From Kitasatospora sp. NBC_00458 (lineage in GTDB: Bacteria; Actinomycetota; Actinomycetes; Streptomycetales; Streptomycetaceae): a stretch of DNA of 64,000 nucleotides. The stretch is taken from positions 2,790,001 to 2,854,000 of the forward strand of contig NZ_CP107904.1 in assembly GCF_036013975.1 (NCBI RefSeq), in the 5' to 3' direction. Of the stretch, positions 51,779-59,810 are shown one piece after another. Within the stretch, counting starts at the first letter, position 1. Each line of letters begins with the position of its first letter. Position numbers and translations under genes: made by a program. The notes under the pieces are model-generated. The model had not been told where the DNA came from and made no database searches. It saw only the letters and a program-made list of their open reading frames with translations.

Positions 51779-53302
51779 TCATCGTAGCCGCTCGGGCGGG
51801 GCCTCCCGTACCGCGGCCCGGGCGACGGGCGGTTCGCCGCCGAGCCGGGCGGCCACCCGGGAGGCGGTCCCGGTGGCCCAGGCGGTGGTGGTGACCAGGC
51901 CGATCGCCAGGATGACGACGCCGAGTCCGGCCACGATCCACCAGCCGACGTGGCTGGCCGGGGCGAAGCCGGTGACGACGGGGCCGACCACGGCCGAGGT
52001 GACCGCGGTGCCGATCACGGCGACGCCGAGCGACTGGCCGACCTGCCGGCTGGTCGAGGCGACGGCCGCCGCCACCCCGGCCTGGGCGCGCGGCATGCCG
52101 GAGACGGCCGCGTTGGTGATCGGCGCGTTCACCATGCCGAAGCCGAAGCCGAACAGCGCGTACGCGACCAGCAGCAGGACGGGCGGGGAGTCGGCGGCGA
52201 GCCGGGTGAGCAGCACGCCGCTGCCGGCCAGGCCGAGTCCGGCCATCACCAGCGGGCCGCGCGGGCCCCGGCTGCCGACGATCCGGCCCGAGAGCGGTGC
52301 GCAGACCAGCATCATCCCGGCCATCGGCAGCGTCCACAGCCCCGCCTCGACCGGGCTGTAGTGGCGGACGTCCTGCAGGTAGAGGGTGTTGAGGAAGAGG
52401 AAGCCGCCGAGCGCGGCGAAGGCGCAGACCGCGGTCAGGGTGGCGCCGGTGAACGGCGCGCTGCGGAAGAACCGCGGGTCGACCAGCGGCTCGGCGACCC
52501 GCCGCTCCCAGAGCGGGAAGGCCACCAGCGCGACCAGTGCGATCACGGCCAGCCCCAGGATCAGCGGGGACGTCCAGCCGTGCTCCGGGCCCTCGATGAT
52601 CGCGGCGGTGCCGCAGCCGAGCAGCGCCACCATGAGCAGCTGCCCGACCGGGTCGAGCCTCCGGGCGCGGGGGGCGCGCGACTCGGGGACGTAGCGGGCG
52701 GTCAGCAGGCAGGCGAGCAGGCCGACGGGGACGTTGATCAGGAAGATCGCCGGCCAGCCCGCCGTACTCACCAGGAACCCGCCGAGCAGCGGTCCGAGCG
52801 CCATCGAGATGCCGACCACGCCGCCCCAGACACCGATCGCCCGGGCCCGTTCCCTCGGGTCGGTGAAGGTGTTGGTGATGATCGACATCGCCACCGGGTT
52901 CAGCATCGAGCCGCCGACCGCCTGCACCGCGCGGAACAGCACCAGCCACTCCAGGCTCGTCGCCAGGCTGCAGAGCAGCGAGCCGAGCACGAAGAGCAGC
53001 AGGCCGGTCTGGAACACCCGGCGGCGGCCGAACCGGTCCGCCACCGAACCGAACAGCATCAGCAGCGAGGCGAGCACCAGGGTGTAGGCGTCGATGATCC
53101 ACTGCAGACCGGAGGCGGGGGCGTCCAGGTCCTTCTGGATCTCCGGGAGGGCGATGTTCACGACGGTGTTGTCGAGTCCGACGATGAACAGGCTCAGGCA
53201 GCAGATCGCCAGGATCAGCAGCCGGCGGCGCCGGTCGGGGTCGCCGAGCGGCGCCGGGTTCGGGGCGGCGGGCGGTGGGCTGGGGGAGGTCGCTTCGGCC
53301 AC
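51779..53302 (-). CDS. DHA2-family MFS drug exporter
   Basis: A 507-aa protein with about fourteen membrane segments. TM1 G-L-D-N-T-V-V-N-I-A-L-P, loop G-S-V-A-D-R-F-G-R-R-R, TM4 region F-R-A-V-Q-A-V-G-G-S-M-L-N-P, and motif C-like G-P-L-L-G-G. It ends only a few bp from the rnpB 5' end on the same strand, so rnpB could also be read from upstream. Different subfamily member from the cluster exporter at 24.6 kb. The start at 53302 is supported by GGGAGG-like sequence upstream. Confidence 0.92.
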   Translation of the reverse strand: MAEATSPSPPPAAPNPAPLGDPDRRRRLLILAICCLSLFIVGLDNTVVNIALPEIQKDLDAPASGLQWIIDAYTLVLASLLMLFGSVADRFGRRRVFQTGLLLFVLGSLLCSLATSLEWLVLFRAVQAVGGSMLNPVAMSIITNTFTDPRERARAIGVWGGVVGISMALGPLLGGFLVSTAGWPAIFLINVPVGLLACLLTARYVPESRAPRARRLDPVGQLLMVALLGCGTAAIIEGPEHGWTSPLILGLAVIALVALVAFPLWERRVAEPLVDPRFFRSAPFTGATLTAVCAFAALGGFLFLNTLYLQDVRHYSPVEAGLWTLPMAGMMLVCAPLSGRIVGSRGPRGPLVMAGLGLAGSGVLLTRLAADSPPVLLLVAYALFGFGFGMVNAPITNAAVSGMPRAQAGVAAAVASTSRQVGQSLGVAVIGTAVTSAVVGPVVTGFAPASHVGWWIVAGLGVVILAIGLVTTTAWATGTASRVAARLGGEPPVARAAVREAPPERLR

Positions 53303-53329
53303 GGCTCGATCCTCCCACCAGCCGGGGGC

Positions 53330-54796
53330 TCAGACGGTGGCGAAGCGGACCGTCCGGGTGGCGGGGTCGGCGGTGGTCAGCCGGACCCGGACCAGTTCGC
53401 CGAGCGGCAGGGCGGGACCGCCTGACGCGCCGTCGGGGCTCTCGCAGCGGGCCCGGACGGCGGGTTCGCGCAGCTGGACGGTGCCGTGGCCGGGCCGCTT
53501 GCCGTCCACGTCGACGACCAGCGCGGAGAAGTCCTCGCCCTCCCGGCCGGCCAGCAGCTCGGCCTCCACCAGGTCCACGCAGGCCCGCTCGACCTCACTC
53601 GAACGGCGGTCCCCGGCCGCCATCAGCGCCGGGATCCCGGACAGCGCCTCGCGCGCCCAGGCCGGCACCTCCTCCCCCGCCGCGACCGCCGCGCAGACCT
53701 CCTGGGCGAAGCGGTCGCCCAGCCGGCGCAGCGGCGCGGTGCAGTGCGCGTACGGCGCGGCCAGCGCGGCGTGCACCGGGTCGGCCGGCGCGGGCACGCC
53801 GCCGCTCTCGTCGAAGGCGGCGTACCCGGCGCCGCGCAGCAGGCCGGTGCACTCGTCGAGGAACGCCGCGTGCAGCGGCTTCTCCGGGTCGAGGGAGCGG
53901 ATCAGGTCGGGGTACGGGAGGCCGGCCGGCCAGTCCACGTCCAGCGCGCGGGCGGTGCGGCGCAGCCGCTCGTACGCGGCGGGCGGGGCGGCGGGCAGGG
54001 TGCGGAGCAGGCCGATGCCCGCGTCCAGCATCAGTTCGGCCGCGGCCATGCCGGTGAGCAGCGAGATCTGGGCGTTCCAGCCGTCGGCGGGGGTGGGCGC
54101 GCGGTAGCCGAGCAGGTAGCCGCGCGGGGTCTCCTCGATCTCCTGTTCGGGGACGGGCAGGCTGATCCCGCCGCGGTCGCGCTCCCGTTCCTCGCGGAGC
54201 CGGCCGACGGTGGCGAGCAGGCCGAGCTGTTCGTCGGCGCCGTCGGCGTCCACCGCGCGCTGGACGGCCGCGTAGTCGAGCCGTCGCTGCGAGCGGACCA
54301 CCGCGCGCCGCAGGTCGGCCAGGACGACGGCGCCGTCCTCGTCCAGGTCGAGCTGCCAGAGCAGCGCGGGGCGGGGCTCACCGGGCAGCAGGCTGGCCGC
54401 GTCCTCGGAGAGCCGGGTCGGGTGCAGCGGGACGCGCCGGTCGGGGAAGTAGAGGGTCTGCACCCGGCGGCGGGCCTCCTCGTCGATCGCCCCGCCCGGG
54501 CGGACGAAGGCGGCGACGTCGGCGATGGCGTAGTGCACCCGGTAGCCGCCGCCGGGGCGGTGGGAGAGGTGCATCGCCTGGTCGAGGTCGCGGGAGCCGG
54601 GCGGGTCGACGGTGAACAGCGGCAGGGCGGTCGCGTCGTACTCGGGCAGGCGCGGGCGTTCGGCGGCCTGTTCGGCCTCCGTCAACACGGCCTCGGGCCA
54701 CTCGGTGCGGATCTCCAGGTGGGTCCGCAACTCGGCCAGTTCGTCGTTGATCCGGGCCGAGTCCGCGGCCTTGACGTGCAGTTTTCGGCGGGGCAT
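53330..54796 (-). CDS. RNB-domain 3'-5' exoribonuclease (RNase II/R family, short form)
   Basis: A 488-aa protein. The RNB catalytic block is D-P-P-G-S-R-D-L-D-Q-A-M (Asp cluster binding Mg2+), followed by Y-A-I-A-D-V-A-A-F-V and R-R-V-P-L-H-P-T-R-L-S-E-D-A-A-S-L-L-P, and Y-A-H-C-T-A-P-L-R-R near the active-site channel. It lacks the cold-shock domains of full RNase R, as in the short actinobacterial form. It degrades RNA processively from the 3' end. Located 27 bp after the exporter gene start. Confidence 0.93.
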   Translation of the reverse strand: MPRRKLHVKAADSARINDELAELRTHLEIRTEWPEAVLTEAEQAAERPRLPEYDATALPLFTVDPPGSRDLDQAMHLSHRPGGGYRVHYAIADVAAFVRPGGAIDEEARRRVQTLYFPDRRVPLHPTRLSEDAASLLPGEPRPALLWQLDLDEDGAVVLADLRRAVVRSQRRLDYAAVQRAVDADGADEQLGLLATVGRLREERERDRGGISLPVPEQEIEETPRGYLLGYRAPTPADGWNAQISLLTGMAAAELMLDAGIGLLRTLPAAPPAAYERLRRTARALDVDWPAGLPYPDLIRSLDPEKPLHAAFLDECTGLLRGAGYAAFDESGGVPAPADPVHAALAAPYAHCTAPLRRLGDRFAQEVCAAVAAGEEVPAWAREALSGIPALMAAGDRRSSEVERACVDLVEAELLAGREGEDFSALVVDVDGKRPGHGTVQLREPAVRARCESPDGASGGPALPLGELVRVRLTTADPATRTVRFATV

Positions 54797-54971
54797 GGGG
54801 GCAGCGTAGGACCGGCCGGGTGGTTCCGGCCGGACGTCGGCGGCGGGCGGCGCGCCGACGCCCGGCGGCTCCCGGGGCGGGGCCCGCCGGGCCGGGGCGG
54901 GGCGGCCGGGGGTGGCTGGGGGTGGCCGCCCCGGGCGGGCGGTGTGAGGAGTCGTAGCGTGGGAGGCGCTG

Positions 54972-55463
54972 ATGATCGGCGGCGAAGGGGGTCGGGCGAT
55001 GCGAGCGGTACGGGCCGTGGGGACGGCGGTGGCCGGGGTGCTGGCGGGGACGGGGGCGCTGCACGCGCTGTGGACGGTGACGCCGTGGCCGCTGCGGACC
55101 CCGGAGGAGTTCGCGGACGCCGTGGTCGGCACCGGCGACGGGGTGCCCCCGGCGGCGGCGTGCGCGGCGGTGGCGGGGCTGCTGGGCTCGGCCGCGTACC
55201 TGGTGGCCGCGGAGGCCGGGGTGGTGCCGGCGGTGGGGCCGGCGCGGCTGCGCCGGGCGGGGGTGCGGGCGGTGTCGGCGGTGATGCTGGCGCGCGGCGC
55301 GGGCGGGCTGGTGGTGTTCGGGGGCGGCCTGGCCGGGCACTCGGAGCGGTTCCGGCGCCTCGACACCCGGTACTACTCGCCACTCTGCCTGGCGCTCGGC
55401 GCCGGGGCGGCGGCGGTCGCGGCGGCCGGCACGGGTTACCGGGAGCGGGGGCCGGTTGCGTAG
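54972..55463 (+). CDS. DUF3995-type membrane protein
   Basis: A 163-aa protein with four hydrophobic segments. The family pattern is visible: A-G-T-G-A-L-H-A-L-W near TM1, a Cys/Ala-rich TM2, R-R-A-G-V-R-A-V-S-A-V-M-L-A-R-G-A, and F-R-R-L-D-T-R-Y-Y-S-P-L-C-L-A-L-G at the end. Function unknown. The ATG at 54972 has GGGAGG upstream; an internal ATG at 54999 is also possible. Confidence 0.8.
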   Translation: MIGGEGGRAMRAVRAVGTAVAGVLAGTGALHALWTVTPWPLRTPEEFADAVVGTGDGVPPAAACAAVAGLLGSAAYLVAAEAGVVPAVGPARLRRAGVRAVSAVMLARGAGGLVVFGGGLAGHSERFRRLDTRYYSPLCLALGAGAAAVAAAGTGYRERGPVA

Positions 55464-55504
55464 GGTGGCGGGGTCCGTCGCCACAAAGTGTTGAGGAGTC
55501 CGCC

Positions 55505-56290
55505 GTGCTGGTCCTGTTGCCGCCCTCGGAGGGGAAGGCCGCGTCCGGGGACGGCGTGCCGGTGGCGCTCGACGGACTGTCGCTGCCCGGGCTGACGGCC
55601 GCCCGGGCCCGGGTGCTGGAGACGCTGGTCGGGCTCTGCCGGGGTGACGGGGACGCCGCCGCCGGGGTGCTCGGGCTCAGCGCCGGGCTGCGCGGCGAGG
55701 TGGCGAGGAACGCCGGCCTGCCGACGGCGGGCGCGCTCCCGGCCGGGCGGGTGTACACCGGCGTGCTCTTCGACAACCTCGGGCTGGCGACGCTCGACGA
55801 GGCCGCGCACGAGCGGGCCGTGCGGACGCTGCTGGTCTTCTCCGGGCTCTGGGGCGCCGTGCGGATCGACGACCGGATCCCGCCCTACCGGTGCTCGATG
55901 GGCGTGAAACTCCCCGGACTGGGGGCGCTCGGAGCGTACTGGCGGAGCGCGATGGCGCCCGTGCTGCCGGAGGTCGCCGACGGGCTGGTGCTGGACCTGC
56001 GCTCCTCCGCGTACGCGGCCGCCTGGAAGCCCGCCGGCGAGGTGGTGTCCCGGACCGCGACCGTGCGGGTGCTCCAGGAGCGGAACGGCAAGCGCACGGT
56101 GGTGAGCCACTTCAACAAGGCCACCAAGGGCCGCCTGGTCCGTGACCTGCTGGTCGCGGGCGCCGAGCCCAAGACTCCCGGCGAGCTGCTGGACGCGCTG
56201 CTGGGCCTCGGCTACCGGGTGGAGGTCGCCGCCGAGGGAACCGCGCGCAAGCCCTGGCAGCTCGACGTGGTGGTCACCGAGGTGCACTGA
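55505..56290 (+). CDS. yaaA: YaaA peroxide-stress family protein
   Basis: A 261-aa protein with the family start L-V-L-L-P-P-S-E-G-K, G-R-V-Y-T-G-V-L-F-D, L-L-V-F-S-G-L-W-G and the H-F-N-K-A-T-K-G-R DNA-binding-like helix near the end. In E. coli YaaA lowers free iron during oxidative stress. GTG start, 41 bp after the DUF3995 gene, so perhaps co-transcribed. Confidence 0.92.
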   Translation: MLVLLPPSEGKAASGDGVPVALDGLSLPGLTAARARVLETLVGLCRGDGDAAAGVLGLSAGLRGEVARNAGLPTAGALPAGRVYTGVLFDNLGLATLDEAAHERAVRTLLVFSGLWGAVRIDDRIPPYRCSMGVKLPGLGALGAYWRSAMAPVLPEVADGLVLDLRSSAYAAAWKPAGEVVSRTATVRVLQERNGKRTVVSHFNKATKGRLVRDLLVAGAEPKTPGELLDALLGLGYRVEVAAEGTARKPWQLDVVVTEVH

Positions 56291-56316
56291 GCACCGCCGC
56301 GGGGAGCGGGGCGGCA

Positions 56317-56380
56317 CCGGGCACGAGCCGGGACACGAGCCGGGACACAAGCCGGGACACGGACCGGGACACGGACCCGG
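56317..56380 (+). repeat. 12-bp GCCGGGACACGA-type tandem repeat
   Basis: About five imperfect copies of a 12-bp unit run between the yaaA stop and the terminator. No coding signal. It may reflect slippage in the intergenic region. Confidence 0.6.
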
Positions 56381-56403
56381 GCCCGGACACCGGCACGAAC
56401 GCC

Positions 56404-56431
56404 GAAGGGCCGGTCGTCCGACCGGCCCTTC
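56404..56431. terminator. Bidirectional terminator between yaaA and the RNase HI gene
   Basis: A stem of 12-13 bp (GAAGGGCCGGTC / GACCGGCCCTTC) with a minimal loop, between convergent genes; the outer GAA/TTC pairs fit a terminator. Confidence 0.75.
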
Positions 56432-56468
56432 CAGGGGTGCCGCGCGCCCGGGCGCGCGTCCGCGCGGT

Positions 56469-57611
56469 TCAGCGCAGGTGCGCGGTGTCGTTGAGCAGCC
56501 GCAGCGAGGCGTTGCCGTCCGCGTAGTACTGGACGGCGCAGATCGAGGCGGCGGACAGCTCCATCCGGTACAGCGAGTCCGGCGGGGCGCCGAGCGCCAG
56601 CCGGACCAGCGTCTTGATCGGGCTGACGTGCGAGACGACCAGCACGGTCTTCCCGGGGTAGCGGGCGAGGACCTTGTCCCGGGCCACCCCGACCCGGTGG
56701 GTGAGGGTGGTGAAGCTCTCGCCGCCGCCGGTCGGCTTGGCCTTGGCGGAGCCGAGCCAGGCGGAGAGGTCCTCCGGGTACCGCTCCTGGACCTCGCCGA
56801 AGGTCAGCCCCTCCCAGGCCCCGAAGTCGACCTCGCGCAGCCCCTCCTCGTACCGGACGTCGAGGCCGAGCCGGGCGGCGACCGTCTCGGCGGTCTGCCG
56901 GGTGCGGAGCATCGGCGACGCGACCACGGCCTGCACCGAGCCGCGCAGGGCCAGCGACTCGGCGGCCCGCTCGGCCTGCCAGCGGCCCTTCTCCGAGAGC
57001 TCCGGGTCGGTGCCGCCGCTGCCGGAGAACCGCTTCTCCGGGGTCAGGTGGGTCTCGCCGTGCCGGAGCAGCACGAACGTGGTCGGGGTGCCGAGGTCGG
57101 CGTCGCCCGCCCAGCCGGCCTTGGGGGCGGCGGTCTCCAGCGGCGGTTCGTCGACGACGGCGACGGCCTTGGGGGCCTTGGGCTCCCACTGGCGGCCGGC
57201 CTTGCCCGCGTCCATCGCCTCGTTGGCGAGCCGGTCGGCGTCCTTGTTCCGCTCGCGCGGGATCCAGGTGTACTTGACCTGCCCGCGCGGCAGGACGGTC
57301 CGCGCCTCGGCGGCGAGCGGCTGCATGTCCGGGTGCTTGATCTTCCAGCGCCCGGACATCTGCTCGACGACCAGCTTGGAGTCCATCCGGACGTCCACCG
57401 AGGCGTCCGGATCGATGTCCCGGGCCGCCTTCAGCCCGGCGATCAGCCCCTTGTACTCCGCCACGTTGTTGGTGGCGTGGCCGATGAACTCGGCCGCCTC
57501 GGCGATGATCCGGCCGGTGTCGCCGTCACGGACGACGGCGCCGTAGCCGGCCGGCCCCGGGTTGCCCCGGGACCCCCCGTCAGCCTCGACGACGAACCTG
57601 CGACCCGCCAC
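56469..57611 (-). CDS. Bifunctional RNase HI / acid phosphatase
   Basis: A 380-aa fusion. Residues 1-135 are RNase HI (V-E-A-D-G-G-S-R-G-N-P-G, A-E-Y-K-G-L, M-D-S-K-L-V-V-E-Q, N-K-D-A-D), giving the D-E-D-D catalytic set. Residues 175-380 are a histidine phosphatase of the CobC type (L-L-R-H-G-E-T-H, then S-P-M-L-R-T-R-Q-T-A, then V-V-S-H-V). It matches SCO2299 of S. coelicolor and Rv2228c as I recall them: the first half removes RNA from hybrids, the second is linked to cobalamin synthesis. The next gene upstream ends 4 bp away, so they form an operon. Confidence 0.95.
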   Translation of the reverse strand: MAGRRFVVEADGGSRGNPGPAGYGAVVRDGDTGRIIAEAAEFIGHATNNVAEYKGLIAGLKAARDIDPDASVDVRMDSKLVVEQMSGRWKIKHPDMQPLAAEARTVLPRGQVKYTWIPRERNKDADRLANEAMDAGKAGRQWEPKAPKAVAVVDEPPLETAAPKAGWAGDADLGTPTTFVLLRHGETHLTPEKRFSGSGGTDPELSEKGRWQAERAAESLALRGSVQAVVASPMLRTRQTAETVAARLGLDVRYEEGLREVDFGAWEGLTFGEVQERYPEDLSAWLGSAKAKPTGGGESFTTLTHRVGVARDKVLARYPGKTVLVVSHVSPIKTLVRLALGAPPDSLYRMELSAASICAVQYYADGNASLRLLNDTAHLR

Positions 57612-57615
57612 CGGT

Positions 57616-58359
57616 TCAGGCGCCCGAGTCGGCGGTGCGGACCAGGATCCGCCCGCAGTTCTCGCAACGGACCACCCTGTCGGCGGGCTCGGCCTTGATG
57701 GCGTTCAGCTCGGTGATGGAGAACTCGGTGCGGCAGCCCTCGCAGCGGCGCTGGTAGAGGCGGGCCGCGCCGACGCCGCCCTGCTGCTCGCGCAGGCGGG
57801 TGTAGACCTTCAGCAGGTCGGCCGGGACGACGGCGACGACGGTCTCGCGGTCGCGCCGGATCTTCTCCACCTCGGTGTCGATCTCGGCGAACGCGGCGTC
57901 CCGGCGGCCCTCGGCCTCGGTCAGCACGACGGTGGAGTGCTCCAGCCGCGCGGTCAGCTCGGTGACCCGGGTCGTCGCGGACTCCAGCCGCTCCATGATC
58001 TCCAGCACGACGTCCTCCAGATCGCCCTGGCGCTTGGCCAGCGAACCGATCTCGTGCTGGAGGTTCTCCAGGTCCTTCGGCGAGGTGATCGCGCCGGAGT
58101 CCAGGCGCTGCTGGTTGCGGGCGGACCGGGCGCGGACCTGCTCCACGTCCTGCTCGGCCTTGGTCAGCTCGCGGGTGGTGTCGCCGTGCTGGGCCTGGGC
58201 GGCGACGACGAGGTCCTTGAGCGCGGTGTGGTCGGCGTTGACCTTCTCGATCTCGGCGTGCTCGGGCAGGCTGCGCCGCCGGTGGGCCAGCTGGTCGAGC
58301 TTGGAGTCGATGGCCTGGAGGTCGAGCAGGCGGATCTGGTCGGCGGGCGCGGCGTTCAA
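57616..58359 (-). CDS. Coiled-coil protein with C4 zinc ribbon
   Basis: A 247-aa protein. Residues 10-190 are a long heptad-rich coiled coil (L-L-D-L-Q-A-I-D-S-K-L-D-Q-L-A-H-R-R, then Q-Q-R-L-D-S-G-A-I-T-S-P-K-D-L-E). The end holds a four-Cys ribbon (R-C-E-G-C then R-C-E-N-C-G-R-I). It may bind nucleic acid; in other bacteria relatives have been tied to ribosome or secretion control. TTG start at 58359 with AGGAG 8 nt upstream. Confidence 0.9.
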   Translation of the reverse strand: MNAAPADQIRLLDLQAIDSKLDQLAHRRRSLPEHAEIEKVNADHTALKDLVVAAQAQHGDTTRELTKAEQDVEQVRARSARNQQRLDSGAITSPKDLENLQHEIGSLAKRQGDLEDVVLEIMERLESATTRVTELTARLEHSTVVLTEAEGRRDAAFAEIDTEVEKIRRDRETVVAVVPADLLKVYTRLREQQGGVGAARLYQRRCEGCRTEFSITELNAIKAEPADRVVRCENCGRILVRTADSGA

Positions 58360-58382
58360 GCGGAGAGCTCCTGTGAATCGGG

Positions 58383-59219
58383 TCAGGCGGGGAAGGACAT
58401 GGGGGCGTGCGCGGTCCACGGGTCGGTGACCGTGTGGGAGACCTTCGTCTCCACGGCCCAGCCGCGCTTCTCGCCGGCGCCGTGCAGCGCCCGCTCGGCC
58501 AGGCCGAGCCAGGGCCACTCGGTGGCCCAGTGCGCGGCGTCGACCAGGGCGATCGGCGCCGCCTCGGCGGCCTCCGAGGCCGGGTGGTGGCGCAGGTCGG
58601 CGGTCAGGTAGGCGTCGACGCCGGCCGCGCGCACCTCCGCGAGGAAGCCGTCGCCGGAGCCGCCGCACACCGCGACCCGGCTGACCAGGCGGTTCGGGTC
58701 GCCGGAGACCCGGACCCCGGCGGCGGTGGCCGGCAGGCCGGCGGCGACCTTCGCGGCGAAGGCGGCGAGCGGCAGCGGGGGCTCCAGCAGGCCGACCCGT
58801 CCGCCGCCGCGCCGGCCCAGCGGGTCGGTCGGGTCCGGAACCAGCGGACCGGTCACGGTGACGCCGACCGCCTCGGCGAGCGCGTCCGAGACGCCCGGGT
58901 CGGCGTGGTCGGCGTTGGTGTGGGCCACGTGCAGGGCGATCCCGTTGCGGATCAGGGTGTGCACGGCGCGGCCCTTGAAGCCGGTCGCGGCGACGGTCGT
59001 GGTGCCGCGCAGGTAGAGCGGATGGTGGGTGACGACCAGGTCGGCCCCCCACTCGACGGCCTCGTCGACGACCGCCTGCACGGGGTCGACGGCGAACAGC
59101 ACGCGGCGGACCTCGGCCTGAGGGTCTCCGCAGACCAGGCCGACGGCGTCCCAGGACTCCGCCCACTGCGGCGGGTACAGCTCTTCGAGGGCGGCGATGA
59201 CGTCGGACAGTTTCGGCAC
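58383..59219 (-). CDS. Nif3-like dinuclear-metal hexameric protein
   Basis: A 278-aa protein of the Nif3/YbgI family. Metal-binding motifs: V-V-T-H-H-P-L-Y-L (two His), H-V-A-H-T-N-A-D-H-A-D, and near the C-terminus V-D-A-A-H-W-A-T-E (His and Glu). Related proteins were linked to GTP cyclohydrolase or metal storage, without a settled function. GTG start at 59219. First gene of the Nif3 - zinc ribbon - RNase HI operon, a conserved order in Streptomyces. Confidence 0.93.
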   Translation of the reverse strand: MPKLSDVIAALEELYPPQWAESWDAVGLVCGDPQAEVRRVLFAVDPVQAVVDEAVEWGADLVVTHHPLYLRGTTTVAATGFKGRAVHTLIRNGIALHVAHTNADHADPGVSDALAEAVGVTVTGPLVPDPTDPLGRRGGGRVGLLEPPLPLAAFAAKVAAGLPATAAGVRVSGDPNRLVSRVAVCGGSGDGFLAEVRAAGVDAYLTADLRHHPASEAAEAAPIALVDAAHWATEWPWLGLAERALHGAGEKRGWAVETKVSHTVTDPWTAHAPMSFPA

Positions 59220-59810
59220 CTGTCGAGACTACCGTGCGCGCGGGGCGGCCGGGCCGCCCGGTTCGCACGGCCGCCGGGGCGGAGCGGGGCGTACAGGTGC
59301 GCGTCAACCTGTGGTTCGGGGTGCGGAGGCGGGCGGCGGGCGCGACCCGGCGGGCGCCCGGGGGCGGTTCGCGCCGGGCCGCAGGGCGCGCGCCGCACAC
59401 ACGGGGCGGCTCGCACGAATTCGAAACGGTGCTCAGATCACCCTTACGAGTGAAGTGACTGGTTTCGCGTTGAGCATCCCCCACTACCGAAAGTAACTTC
59501 ACTCCTGCGAACGGGAGTTGCCTCGACCCGAGGACGGGAGGCGCTCCGCCGGACCGCCGGACCGCGGGGACGAGCCCGCGGGACCGTCAGGCCCGGGCCG
59601 GACCGGTTCCGGGCGGCCGGGGCGGACGCGGCCGGGGCGCGCACGACCGGGCCCGCCGCGCCCCGGGGCGAACACGGCCCGGGCGGAGGCGGCCCGGGCA
59701 GGGCTCCCGCTCCATTCCGAGGGACCGATGCAGGCCGTGGCCGTGTGCCCCGGTGCCGGAGCAGTGGGCACCGTCGTGGCACCGGCCCAGACGAAGGGAT
59801 GTGGTGGCGG
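59220..59810. other. 591-bp divergent intergenic region with an inverted repeat
   Basis: It lies between nif3 (minus) and the lanthionine synthetase (plus). A 9-bp inverted repeat GAGTGAAGT (59448-59456) / ACTTCACTC (59496-59504) brackets an A/T-richer stretch that probably holds the synthetase promoter. The rest is Arg/Pro/Gly shadow. No convincing lanthipeptide precursor gene was seen. Confidence 0.5.

Noticed and set aside
51779..53302. MFS exporter next to rnpB as part of the island
   Set aside because: It lies outside the direct repeats, on the intact rnpB side, so it belongs to the chromosome.
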